A DNA stretch of 64,000 nucleotides, from contig NC_082637.1 in assembly GCF_030936135.1 (NCBI RefSeq), positions 11,917,001 to 11,981,000 of the forward strand, in the 5' to 3' direction. Shown here one piece after another: positions 35,901 through 45,662 of this stretch. The DNA is from Gavia stellata (taxonomy: Eukaryota > Chordata > Aves > Gaviiformes > Gaviidae). The stretch's first letter is position 1. Every line of letters begins with the position of its first letter. The notes beneath the pieces are model-generated. The model saw only the letters and a list, made by a program, of their open reading frames with translations, did not search any database and had not been told where the DNA came from. The translations under genes were made by a program, and so were the position numbers.

Positions 35901-36363
35901 AGGAATGGCACCACTGCTCTGACTGTTCTGGCTTCATCTGTCCACCGTGCAACAAGAACGAGCCACGTCCTGCTCCCAGGGACACTGCCCACTCCCCGGA
36001 GGGACACTGCAGCTCCCGCACCCATGGAGGCTTTCCCAGCACACCGAGGCTTGGTGCCCTCCATCCCCAAACAGAGCTTTGCCCCAGCACAACCCAACGG
36101 ATGCCCAAGTGTCTCAGGACTGATGCAGACACCAGCTTCAATCCTCTCCAACACAGCCGCTGTGGGCTGAACAGAGTAAAGCCACATAGCAAACGTGCAG
36201 GGAGGAGCAGCAAAACCTTTTCTGTAAGAGAGAGGCGCAACCCACTCTTACCTGCTTCCTTGGATTCCCCCTGGTTCTTGGGACCAGGGTTCTTTTGGCC
36301 CCATGCAAGCAACAGAAGGGCAAGGACCAGGAGAAAGGCCAGAGCCAGTCCTCGCAGGGCCAT
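26947..36363 (-). CDS. Gene C: four-sushi/FN3 receptor with an ITAM-like tail
   Basis: Predicted type I receptor of 633 residues. Exons in transcript order: 36363-36252, 33306-33124, 32448-32203, 31783-31535, 30540-30304, 29640-29350, 29106-29009, 28769-28577, 27936-27834, 27424-27378, 27225-27154, 27017-26947; 1,902 nt in one frame with consistent phases. It has a signal peptide (MALRGLALAFLLVLALLLLA), four sushi-like modules (the first short, with three Cys), FN3-like modules, a TM helix without charged residues (LAVTVVVMVLVLVPLSAGIL) and a tail of about 63 residues. Across the 27378/27225 splice the tail reads EEDHYTELQPYENLDNYCVI. Y585xxL-x8-Y597xxI fits the ITAM consensus, with an acidic residue two before each Tyr. 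YENL between them also fits a Grb2 SH2 site (YxN). It lacks the membrane-proximal domain of A and B, skipped in phase. An activating role is inferred. Confidence 0.83.
27154..27424 (-). other. ITAM-like motif of gene C (two exons)
   Basis: Exon 27424-27378 ends at D-H-Y-T plus one base. Exon 27225-27154 begins by completing Glu and reads LQPYENLDNYCVI. The joined sequence D-H-YTEL, eight residues, then YCVI meets D/E-x0-2-YxxL/I-x6-8-YxxL/I. Spacing between successive tyrosines is six residues. None of the three has the V/I/L/S at -2 expected of an ITIM. In known receptors such motifs are phosphorylated by Src-family kinases and recruit tandem-SH2 kinases such as SYK; that is family knowledge, not shown here. 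Confidence 0.72.
31235..31753. repeat. Gene C partner of the 700-1218 block
   Basis: Inverted counterpart covering the third sushi exon (31535-31783) and its following intron. Beyond the block towards the preceding intron, similarity drops noticeably (about 31,784-31,930). Confidence 0.75.
35176..35297 (+). pseudogene. Possible relic FN3 half-exon inside gene C intron 1, opposite strand
   Basis: After a TTCTGCAG acceptor the plus strand reads through ASSSWDPSGQGGEIHDYQ. This resembles the FN3 half-exon of A/B/C ending in CKGEIIGYQ, with aligned TGGGA, GGGGAGATC and TATCA/TACCA blocks at DNA level. No GT donor follows the YQ. Orientation is opposite to gene C, so it would be left from a plus-strand copy. 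Chance resemblance cannot be excluded. Confidence 0.3.
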
Positions 36364-36493
36364 GCTGGCACGAAGTCCCCGGGCAGGGCTCAGTCTGAGC
36401 CGCTGCGGAAAGGTATCTGTGTAACCCAGCATAGGAGAGGTGCAGACACAGAAATGAAACAGCCACGTAGGGAAATTGCATGTGGTGCAAGGA

Positions 36494-36504
36494 GCTTCCT
36501 CTTT
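36494..36504 (-). promoter_or_regulatory. Gene C promoter PU.1/ETS-like box
   Basis: AAAGAGGAAGC on the minus strand, about 130 bases upstream of the gene C ATG. Sequence and distance match the gene B box at 24603-24613. In the decayed copy near 37.9 kb the corresponding position is no longer a match. Confidence 0.4.
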
Positions 36505-36519
36505 GGAAAGAGAGCATCC

Positions 36520-39500
36520 CACCGGCCGCAGGGCTGCTCCTCACCCATCTGCCCACAGGCCGTGGGTCCAGGCTTGATGGGGTCTCCTGGGTGCCTCGTT
36601 CCAGCCTTTGTACTGGTTACTTCAGGCCCCCGTAGCCCTCCTCCCACAAACACCCCCAAAACTTTCTCAGGTCTGCCTCACTCCTCTGTCCCTCCAGATC
36701 CAGCGGTGGATGTTGAGGAAAACACCCCGGTTCATGTGCCCACGCCCACCCCAGGCTGCTCTCATTATGCATCACTTTTGCCTTGAAATCTCTCTACTTG
36801 TTACCTTGAACTGTCCCAGCTGCACCAATCTTGCTGTTGAACCCCACCAATAGGCCTTCCAGATCTGAGAACCTCCTGAACCAGCCAGATGTGGCCCATC
36901 TCCTTTCTCCTCCAAATCTTTCCTGCTACCCTGCTCTGAGCTCCACTTCCTCAGTGCCTTCTAGGATGTGAAGTGCCCTCAACATGGACAGTGCATACCG
37001 CACTGTGGGTAGGAGGGTCTTCCTGGAGCTGGTTGGAGAAGACTTATTCCTGTCTGTGGCTAGGCCAGGCAGGGTCTTTGGGTATGGGAGGGATTTCCCT
37101 GGGTGTTCCTCTTTTTGGGCCATAACCCCAAGACCAGCTTGCTCACACTCCCCCAGTCTCCTGTCCCTGAAGATGCCACCACCAAGCTCATCTCTGAGCC
37201 TCCTTTCCAGCTCACACACCGTTGCATGGCCTCAAGCTTCCATGAGTCCCGGCTGCTGTGCTATTGCAGCTCTCCTGGGCAGATCTTTCAACTCTGTGGT
37301 TTATACGGCCTCTCTGTTTCCCTGGACAGAGGATCATGATTGCTCTACGGTCCAACACAATCAGTGTTCTGGGAATGGGTGCTGTCACCCAGGGTGCTCT
37401 TCACCACCCGGCTGGGACTGGTTGGCCCAGAGCTCCATGGCAGATCCTTTCCCAGGCACCACCATGGCAGATCCTTTCCCAGGACAGTGCTTGGTGTACC
37501 TGCATTACCCCGGTAGAGCAGCAACACTGAGGGGTTTCAGGAGGCTCGGTCTCTCCTAAGATCCATTCAGGAACATCAGTACATCAAGTCCAGCTGTCTC
37601 ACACACAGCTGTTTTGAGATCAATGGGGTAAAGTCTTCTAGCAAGCTTGCTGCAAGAGAAGCAGCAGCACTAAGTCATGTCCTCCCTCTTTCCTTGGTGG
37701 TTCCCTGGGCTTTGGGAACCAGGCTTTTTTTGTCCCTGTGCAGCCAGCAAAGGTGTAAGCACCCAGGAGAATGGCCACAGCCAGCACTCACTGGGTAATG
37801 TCCTCATAAAATCCCAGCGCGTTAGATGTAGACACTCTCACTGCCTCCCTTTGCCACATGAAAGAAGCAAAAACAGTGAAAGAAAACAGCCAAGCTACAA
37901 AAATGTTCATGTGGTGCAAGAGGCTTGCTGTGGCAGCTGGTGTGAGTATTTATTTTCTTTTCCCCTACCCTGAAATGCAGTGGAGGAAATGCACTTCCTC
38001 CTTAGAAATGTATAATTTTTTGAGATTTGTTGTCTTGGTGTATAGCACGCACTAGAAAAATTTTGGAGAAATACTGAAAGCCAGCACACCTAGTCATATG
38101 CCTAGCTCTTTCACAGTCTAACATTAGAGCTGCTAGTTCAATTCATGATGCCTTACTTCACTGGGAACCACACAGCAGAGTTCAAATGAGAGAAGGTTGC
38201 CAAGGGACTGTCAAGTCACACAGCAACTCATGAATCCAAGCTTGGCATGGCATGATCAATGGGAGGTGATGAGCTCCAGCTCTGTGAGACCACTCACTGA
38301 GCTTCCAAGAGCACATCACGTGTGGGCTGCACATATTCTGCGTACACAGCTCTAGCCCTTGCATCAGGACTAAGCCTCACAAAGCAAGTTTTACTTCTGA
38401 TAGGGAAGAACGCTGAGGGCTCAAAACCATCCACAAAACCACAAGTAAACGAGAAGTAGCTGTGGCTTTTGAGGATCAGGTTTTGTGGAAAGCACTGCTG
38501 ACATATCTACCACGTTCCCCTATAGTAAAGTCTATTCTTGTGTCAGACCTCACAAATAACAGAAGTATATTTGGGGCTCATCCCCGTCCCTAACACATAC
38601 CTGTCCTTGAGGGAGCCCAGTGTGGGGCGTATCTAGAAACCATCAGACACGGCCATGGTGATGGGGGTGGGCTGAGGCCAGGCTGGGACGTCATTCCCCA
38701 GGTGGTGGGTCAGGATCAGGCCTGGGGAGGGCAACCCAGTCAGATCCGGCCCCGAGATGGCCAGGCAGGGGTCTGGTCCCTGTGCAGAACCAGCACATGA
38801 CCCGGTGAGATCTGGGGGGCTGGCTCCCAAGGCTTCCTCTCCAGGACGCAGCACCTGCCTCAGTCAGGGCTGCAGCCTGCGTTGCTAGAGCCCAGAGGAT
38901 CTTCTGTCAGGGAGAGCTGGAAAATGCCCACAGGATCCCGGCTAGAGCCCTGCCCCAAGCCCTGCTGTGGCATCTTCCTCATCCCTCCAGCAACCTTCCC
39001 AACCCTACCAGCCCTGAATCTTCTTCCACGCGGGGATCTTGCAGTGCCATGGTGGGGACAAAGGCCAGTGCACCATGCCACCCTGAACTTAGGAACCCTC
39101 CAGCCCCTTCCCCAAGGTGACGATAAAACCCAGACATCCCTGTCCCCTACAGCACATCTCCCCCAGAGCTGAGGGGACAACCCCCAGACCTACGGGCAGC
39201 AGGAGGGTAAGGGGAGCCCCAGTAGTGCCAGGATGCAGAGGGATCCCTCCAGGATGACAGCCTCGTCATGACGGGTTATCACAGTCTGCCTTGGGCCCAG
39301 CAAAACACCTGGGAGGTCTGCATGGAGCTGCGCTGGCCTGGGATAGGGGTGGCATTGGGGCATCTTGGCCATCACCCAGTTGGCGGCAGCAGCCAGGGCA
39401 GGGACTCCCTCTTGTGGCATTGGCCACCCAAGGCTGCCATCTCTGCTCCCGAGGTGGCTTACAGAGCTGCCAGGTCTGCCCCCCCTGCCATGTCCTTCTC

Positions 39501-42500
39501 CCCAGAAGCATGGACCCAAGCCAAGCAAGACTCTCTGCCCTGCAACTGCTGCCTTGAGGCATGTCCCTCTGCAGTGACAGCCAGCCCACGGCCCCCCACC
39601 CAGCCTGCCCAGGCCCATCTGGCCTTGTGCTGCAGCCCACACCTACCCCAAATACACCCCCGCTCCCCTTCGCTCTCAGACTGCAACCCTTTCCCATCTG
39701 GCTGCACATTTGCTGACCACCCAGAAAGATATTTTTAGCACACAAAATTGGACATAAGCAGTTCGCAGCTGGGAGCAGGGTGGAGTAAGGCTGGAGGGGT
39801 GTGGGATGCTGCGTTTTGGTTTGAGGAAGATGTGCTCAGAAATGGGGTTTCCAGCTCTGACCTCCAAGCAGTTCCACATCTGGTCCAGCCATTCCTGCTC
39901 CCATCCCCAGGGCCATCTTCAGCACGTCCCACCCTGGTTCTTGGACAGGGAACCTGGCTAAGCCCAGGAGGTGGGAATTGTAAGATTTGAAGCAGCATCT
40001 CAGGCCAGACTAGCTTTCCCCCCAAAACTGCTGCCTGAAGATGCTGCTTTCAGGGCAGGCTGTCTGCACCAGGACCAATGCTTCTGACCTCCTCTTTCTG
40101 CCTCCGTGTTTCAGACCCACATCCCCCCATCTGCCCTCTGGCAGGGGCAGCATATTGTGCCTGTGGTCTCTCTCTCTGCCTGAGTGGAGCAGCTCTCTAT
40201 CTCCTAGACAAACCCTTTGCCCTGCACCTCCTTCATTGCACAAGCCTCTCTACATTGCCCCCATTCAAATGCTCCGCCCAACCCAATGTGCTGGCCCCAC
40301 ACGTCAGAGCTCTTTTTCATAGGCAGCTGATGGAGTGCATGTGTTTGGTGGAGTCATGAGTCTCTCCTTCCATACACAGGTCTTAAATAAAGGGCTTGGC
40401 ATTTCCCCTTTTCAGTTCTCAGCCTGTACAGCTTCCAGAGGAAAGCAAATCCTGAGGAACCGCCTATGCCACCCAGGGTAGCTGGGAACAGAGAAGTGCC
40501 CAAAATATCCTGAGCCCGGAAGCAACCAGATGAATAGGGAAGAAAAAGCCAAGTAGCTGTTTCCCCAATGAACTGAAGTCAGTGGCCCAGTGGAGGGGGG
40601 AAGGTGGCACAGCTGGAGGTGTTAGCTGGTCTTCTGGGGGCTGCACAGCCCCATCATCATGCCTGGTGCTTCACCAATGATGCCTTGGGGGAGGCATCGC
40701 TGCTGCTGGGGGGACCCCGAGCTGGCACAGCTCCCGCCTGACCCATCCGAGGATGTCTGTCCATGTCCTGGCTGTGCTGTTGCCATCAGCAGCGTGCTGT
40801 GCCTCCCCAAAGCAGCTTCCCTCACACATGGGGCACTGGAAAGCCAAGGTCTGCGCTGGGCCCTGCTCACCCTTTTTCTCAGTATGTGCCTCTGCAGAAC
40901 CCCCGGGAGCCAGCTGGCTTCCCCCAGCCTTCAGCCTCTGACCAAGGCTTGTGGTGGGGTGACTTGGTTCCCCACAAAGGCTGGGCAGGTGGAGGAGAAG
41001 GAGGGAGGCAGGCACTGCATCCTGGTACGTCAGAGAGAGTGGTGGGGATGGCACGGTGCCCAGGGCACAGGGAGCAGCTGCCCTTTGTTGTATAAACACG
41101 TGCATAAAGTCATGTGCATTTCCAGCCCAGGATCAAGCCAAGGGGGAACCCTGAGCAGACCTACAGCAGTGCCACAGCTGATGGGGGGTAAAGGGAAGGT
41201 CCCATCTCATGCCACAACCCACAACCTCCCATGGGGAACCCCCACTTAGCCTGGCCCGCTCCCCCTTGGCCAGCAGAAATCCCGTGGAGCTGATGGCCAT
41301 GAGACAAGCAGGCTGGGGAGGCAGGTTCCCAAGCTGGAGGCAGTGGGGAGGGAAGTTGAATGCTGCTTCACCTCTGACACAGGGGACGTCAGGTCTCTGG
41401 CTGGCACTGGGAGGGGGATATCAGCCTCCCTCCGGTGAGCCTGGCGCGATGATGCCTGTGATGGTCCCTCTTCATGAAATCCCAGGCTACAGGGCATCCA
41501 CACAGATGCTCCCGAGTGTCCCGTAAGAAAGGACTCATGGTGTGACTCACATGCCAGGCGCTGGACTGGTGGTGACACACTTGGCTCACGCACAGCCTGC
41601 AACACCGGGTCTCTCCTGGCTGTAATTACCCCAGGAGACCAGTTTGTCCAGTGCTGGCGCAACCAGCCACTGTAGAACAAGGGCTCAGCAGGGTGGGGTG
41701 ACCAACCACCCATGACACAGGTGGACAGAAATTAGGCCATGGTAATCAAAGGTTTTAATGTGTTGTGGTGGCATGCAGGTGCTGCCTGGGAACAGGGCAC
41801 AGCAGGATCAAACCCCTGCCCCATTCATCTCAGCTCTACCTTTTGCTGGAGCCAGCAGAGATCCCAGGTCAAGGCAGCACTACCACCACTTGTCCTGGCT
41901 CAAGTATCATTTGCTTCTACTGCTGCCAGCCTGGGACCATCAGCCTCGCATGTTTGCCACTAACACAGCTGAGTAGGACCCGCTCTCCTTCCTGTTTTTT
42001 ACCCACCGTGGGGTACAAGGCTGCTGTGTGTGGACAGCCCTGCTCCCTCGCTTTGTTGTGTGGTAGAGATGTCCCCACACAGAACACCACCACACCTCCT
42101 TTCCTGGTCCTTGTCTTCGTGACAGACCCTGGCACACCTTGTCCGTGACAGACCGGTCCACGTACACCAGGGTGCAGGAAGGTTTTTTGGCCCAGGCCCC
42201 ATGGAGAGTGCTGACGCAATTCCTTGGAGGTCAGGGTGCCTTGACTCATGGGAGAAGGCAAGAGATGAGAAAGGCTGGCAGCGCTGCTCACAGAGCTCGC
42301 TAAACCTAATGAGATTTGCAACAGCCGGGAGAAGCAATAAAGAGTTGTGCTTGAATCGGCTGCAAGCAGCAGCACGACGGCGACTTCCACGCCAAACACA
42401 GCGCAGCTGCCTTCCCTCCCCATACTGGGCCATGCTCCAGCCTGTGCTGCCTCAGCCTGTCCTGCCTGGACAGGGTCTGGACAGGGCTCGGGGACAAGGG

Positions 42501-43860
42501 AAAGGGCTGGGAAGTGCCCCCGGTCACAGGGAGCTCCCGATGTTGCTGGTGCGCAGAGAGCTGATGCTCCGCTTTCCAGCCCCTCTGACACAGGGGCAGA
42601 GCACCGCTGTCCACACATGGCTGTGGCATCGGTGACCTCCAGGCAAAAGGCTCCCATGGACATCCAGAGCCCAGCACCGTCACCCTGCTCCTCTGTGCCC
42701 TGGCACAGAGAGGGGAAGCTGAAGGGGAAGGCAGCAGCTACAGGAGGACAGGCACACTGCTCAGCTCTCCTCTCTGCGTGGAGGTGGCCGTGTCTGTGTT
42801 TCCTCCTGGGAACGGCGCCGGCCCATGACCTCCCTTAAACCTGCCCTATTTAGCACAAGCCAAAACTGTGTCAGGGAACCAGCCGGGCAGTGTGGATGAT
42901 TACAGGGCCATGCTCAGGCTGAGGAGTTACTCAGAGAGGTGTAGCCTGAGTGACCGCTGGCTCAAGGGTGGGGAGCCCCTTGCAGCACCTACCTCTTGCT
43001 CGGGCATCTGGGAGAATAGGCAGGGCTCCACAGCCTCTACTTGGGGGCAGGAGAGCAGAGGGAGCTGAGACCATCTCTCTCACCCATGCTGCTGTGGCCA
43101 GGACAGGAAGCGCCCTTCCCGAACAGAAGCTCGGAGTTCACAGGGGAATGGTTCTCCAGCCTGATGCATTGCTTTCCTCTAGAAGGTTTTCCTTTTGTCA
43201 GCTCCAGGATGGGTAAGGAAGCCAGGGCAAGGCTGAGGATGTTGGTTTGTTAATGTAGGGTTTCTGGGGTGGACTGCGCACGTGGGTTTGTTCTGTAGGG
43301 TCTCTGGCAGGCACTGTGCTGAGCTATGCATGCCCTCACCAGCCTTTCCCTCCACATTGCTGTGCTGCTTCTGAGTTCCTCCCTGCAGCAACGCCAAGCC
43401 GTGCAGATCAAAGGGCAGCGATGAACCTCAGGTGAAGGCTCTTCCCCAGAGCCATAGGCCAAGACCCACTGAGCACTTTCAACCCTGTTCCCTGCCCCTG
43501 CTCTCCTGCAGCGGGTGCCGTGGGTCACAGGGCTGCTCCCACCAGCTCAGCCAAGGCCAGTCCTGGACCTGCTCTGATGTGGTGCCGCTCGGCCCATCAC
43601 TGCAGCCAGACCAGCTGCTTGTTGTCTCTGCTCCTGGCTTACGTCTGGCAGAACCACAAGCGCTTCAGGGACGCTGCGCTGTGGCTGGGGAGTATTACAA
43701 ACAGCCTGTCAAGAGGCAGGAGATGGAGCAAGGCTGGCACAGCCTCCTGGGATGAGTGTGGAGCTGCTGAGAGCCGCATTTCCCAGGGCCAGGGCAAGAG
43801 GGCAAGAAGCAGCCCTGTTACCTGCTGGGCAGCCTTGGAGGATGGGAGCACGGCAGGTTT
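36520..43860. other. Intergenic, no gene recognised
   Basis: Apart from the decayed receptor first exon at 37.68-37.95 kb, no coding exon was recognised. Plus-strand AATAAA motifs occur at 40386-40391 and 42336-42341 and could end non-coding transcripts. Long open frames here are GC-rich and low in complexity, with no recognisable domains. Confidence 0.4.
37680..37945 (-). pseudogene. Decayed first exon and promoter of a fourth receptor copy
   Basis: On the minus strand this aligns with the signal-peptide exon of gene C at an offset of about 1.43 kb (TTCTCCTGG, then GGGACAAAAAAAGCCTGG against GGGCCAAAAGAACCCTGG), and continues into the promoter (CATGTGGTGCAAG shared). The codon at the position of the start Met is not ATG, and the GTAAG donor is replaced. 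No sushi or FN3 exons accompany it. This is a dead 5' duplicate. Confidence 0.6.
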
Positions 43861-43866
43861 TGGAAG

Positions 43867-44469
43867 TGTCGTGGTTTAACCCCAGCCAGCAACTAAACAC
43901 CACACAGCCGCTCGCTCACTCCCCCCCTGCCCCAGCGGGATGGGGGAGAGAATCGGAAAACTAAAAGTGAGAAAGCTCGTAGGTTGAGATAAGAACAGCT
44001 TAATAAATGAAATAAAATATTATTGTTGTTGTTGTTGTTGTTGTTGTTGTAATGAAAAGGAAAATAACAACAACAAAAAATAAAACCCAAGAAAGACAAG
44101 TGATTCAAATGAAAGCAATTGCTTAGCACCCTCCGACCAATGCCCAGCCTGTCCCCAAGCAGGGGTCCCCCAGCCAGCTTTCCCCCTAGTTTATATACTG
44201 AGCATGACATCATATGGTATAGAGTATGCCTTTGGTCAGTTGGGGTCAGCTCTCCCAGCTGTGTCCCCTCCCAACTTCTTGTGCACCCCCAGCCCACTCG
44301 CTGGTGGGTGGTGTGAGGAGCAGAAAAGGCCTTGACTCTGTGTAAGCACTGCTCAGCAGTAACTAAAACATCCCCGCTTTATCAACACTGTTTTCAGCAC
44401 AAATCCAAAACACAGCTCCTTACTAGCTACTGTGAAGAAAACTAACTCTATCCCAGCCAAAACCAGCAC
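43867..44469 (+). mobile_element. Solo LTR of an endogenous retrovirus, copy 1
   Basis: About 603 bp starting TGTCGTGGTTTAA and ending CCAAAACCAGCAC, with TTTATATACTGA as a TATA-like part. Flanks TGGAAG and TGGGAG look like a 6-bp target-site duplication with one difference. No internal retroviral region is attached. It resembles an LTR type widespread in neoavian genomes; family assignment is from memory and tentative (class II/III avian ERV). It contains a (GTT)n tract at about 44,025. Confidence 0.7.
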
Positions 44470-44475
44470 TGGGAG

Positions 44476-45040
44476 ATAAGCTGTTCAAGCTGGTTCAGGA
44501 GCAGGGTGGGAGATGCTGGAGGTGGTAGCATTTCCCCCACCTGTGTGGCACAATGTGACCAGCTCCTGGTGACCAGTGAAACTCTGCAGTGCTGGTTCAC
44601 TGCAAGGATGTAGTTGCGTTCACATGGCTACATGTCACAACACCGTGTGTCACAGGTGGTGCAGGCATGGCCAGAGCTGCCTGTCCCTCCTTTTCAGAGG
44701 TGGTGGTTGGTTTTGTTTTATCAGTGTTCTCAATGTTTTCAAATTCACAGCCTACAGGTCTTCCAGCAGGTATGCACACAGCTGGGCTCAGGCATCAGCT
44801 GCTCAGTCCCCTGCCACCCTGTTGTGCACCCTGGCAAGGTCACCGGGGCTTGTTTGAGAAGTAGAGCAGGAGGCTGAAATCACTGCCAACCCCTAAGAGA
44901 CAAGGATGGGATGCGGATGCTGCCTCCACAGATGTCACAGTACCAGCACCGAGGCGTAAGAAGCATCAACAGGAGATAACAGGAGGCAGTGAGCACATGC
45001 TGCCAGGTGCTGTGCTGACTCTGCTTGTAGAAAATTTATG
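44476..45040. other. Sequence between the two LTRs
   Basis: No retroviral gag, pol or env similarity and no gene was recognised; it looks like host sequence. Confidence 0.4.
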
Positions 45041-45046
45041 ACCCAA

Positions 45047-45656
45047 TGTCATGGTTTAGTCCCAGCCGGCAACTAAGCACCACACAGCCACTCGCTCGCT
45101 CCCCCCAGGTGGGATGGGGGAGAGAATCGGAAGAGTAGAAATGAGAAAACTCATGAGTTGAGATAAAGACAGTTTAATAGGTAGAGCAAAAGCTGTGCAA
45201 GGAAGCAAAGGAAAACAAGGAATTCATTCACTCCTTCCCATCAGCAGGCAGGTGTTCAGCCATCTCCAGGAAAGCAGGGCTCCATCACGTGTAACGGTTG
45301 CTTGGGAAGACGAACGCCATCACTCCGAATGTCCCCCCTTTCCTTCTTCCTCCCCCAGCTTTATATACTGACATCATATGGTATGGAATATCCCTTTGGT
45401 CAGCTGGGGTCAGCTGTCCTGGCTGTGTCCCCTCCCAGCTCCCCGTGCACCCCCAGCCTACTCGCTGGTGGGGTGGTGTGAGGAGCAGAAAAGGCCTTGA
45501 CTCTGTGTAAGCCCTGCTCAGCAGTAACTAAAACATTCCTGCTTTATCAATATTGTTTCCAGCACAAATCCAAAACACAGCCCCATACAATCCAAAACAC
45601 AGCCCCATACAAGCTGTTATGAAGAAAGTTATCTCTATCCCAGCCAAAACCAGCAC
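45047..45656 (+). mobile_element. Solo LTR of the same family, copy 2
   Basis: About 610 bp starting TGTCATGGTTTAG and ending CCAAAACCAGCAC, flanked by an exact 6-bp duplication ACCCAA. Its own target-site duplication shows it is a separate insertion from copy 1, 578 bp away. The exact flanks suggest moderate to young age. Confidence 0.75.
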
Positions 45657-45662
45657 ACCCAA

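Noticed and set aside
36520-43860. Search for a protein-coding gene between gene C and the first LTR
   Set aside because: Several open frames exceed 150 codons, but none shows a recognisable domain, signal peptide with following exons, or consistent splice phases.
43867-45656. One provirus with two LTRs
   Set aside because: Each LTR has its own flanking duplication, and the sequence between shows no retroviral similarity, so two solo LTRs fit better.
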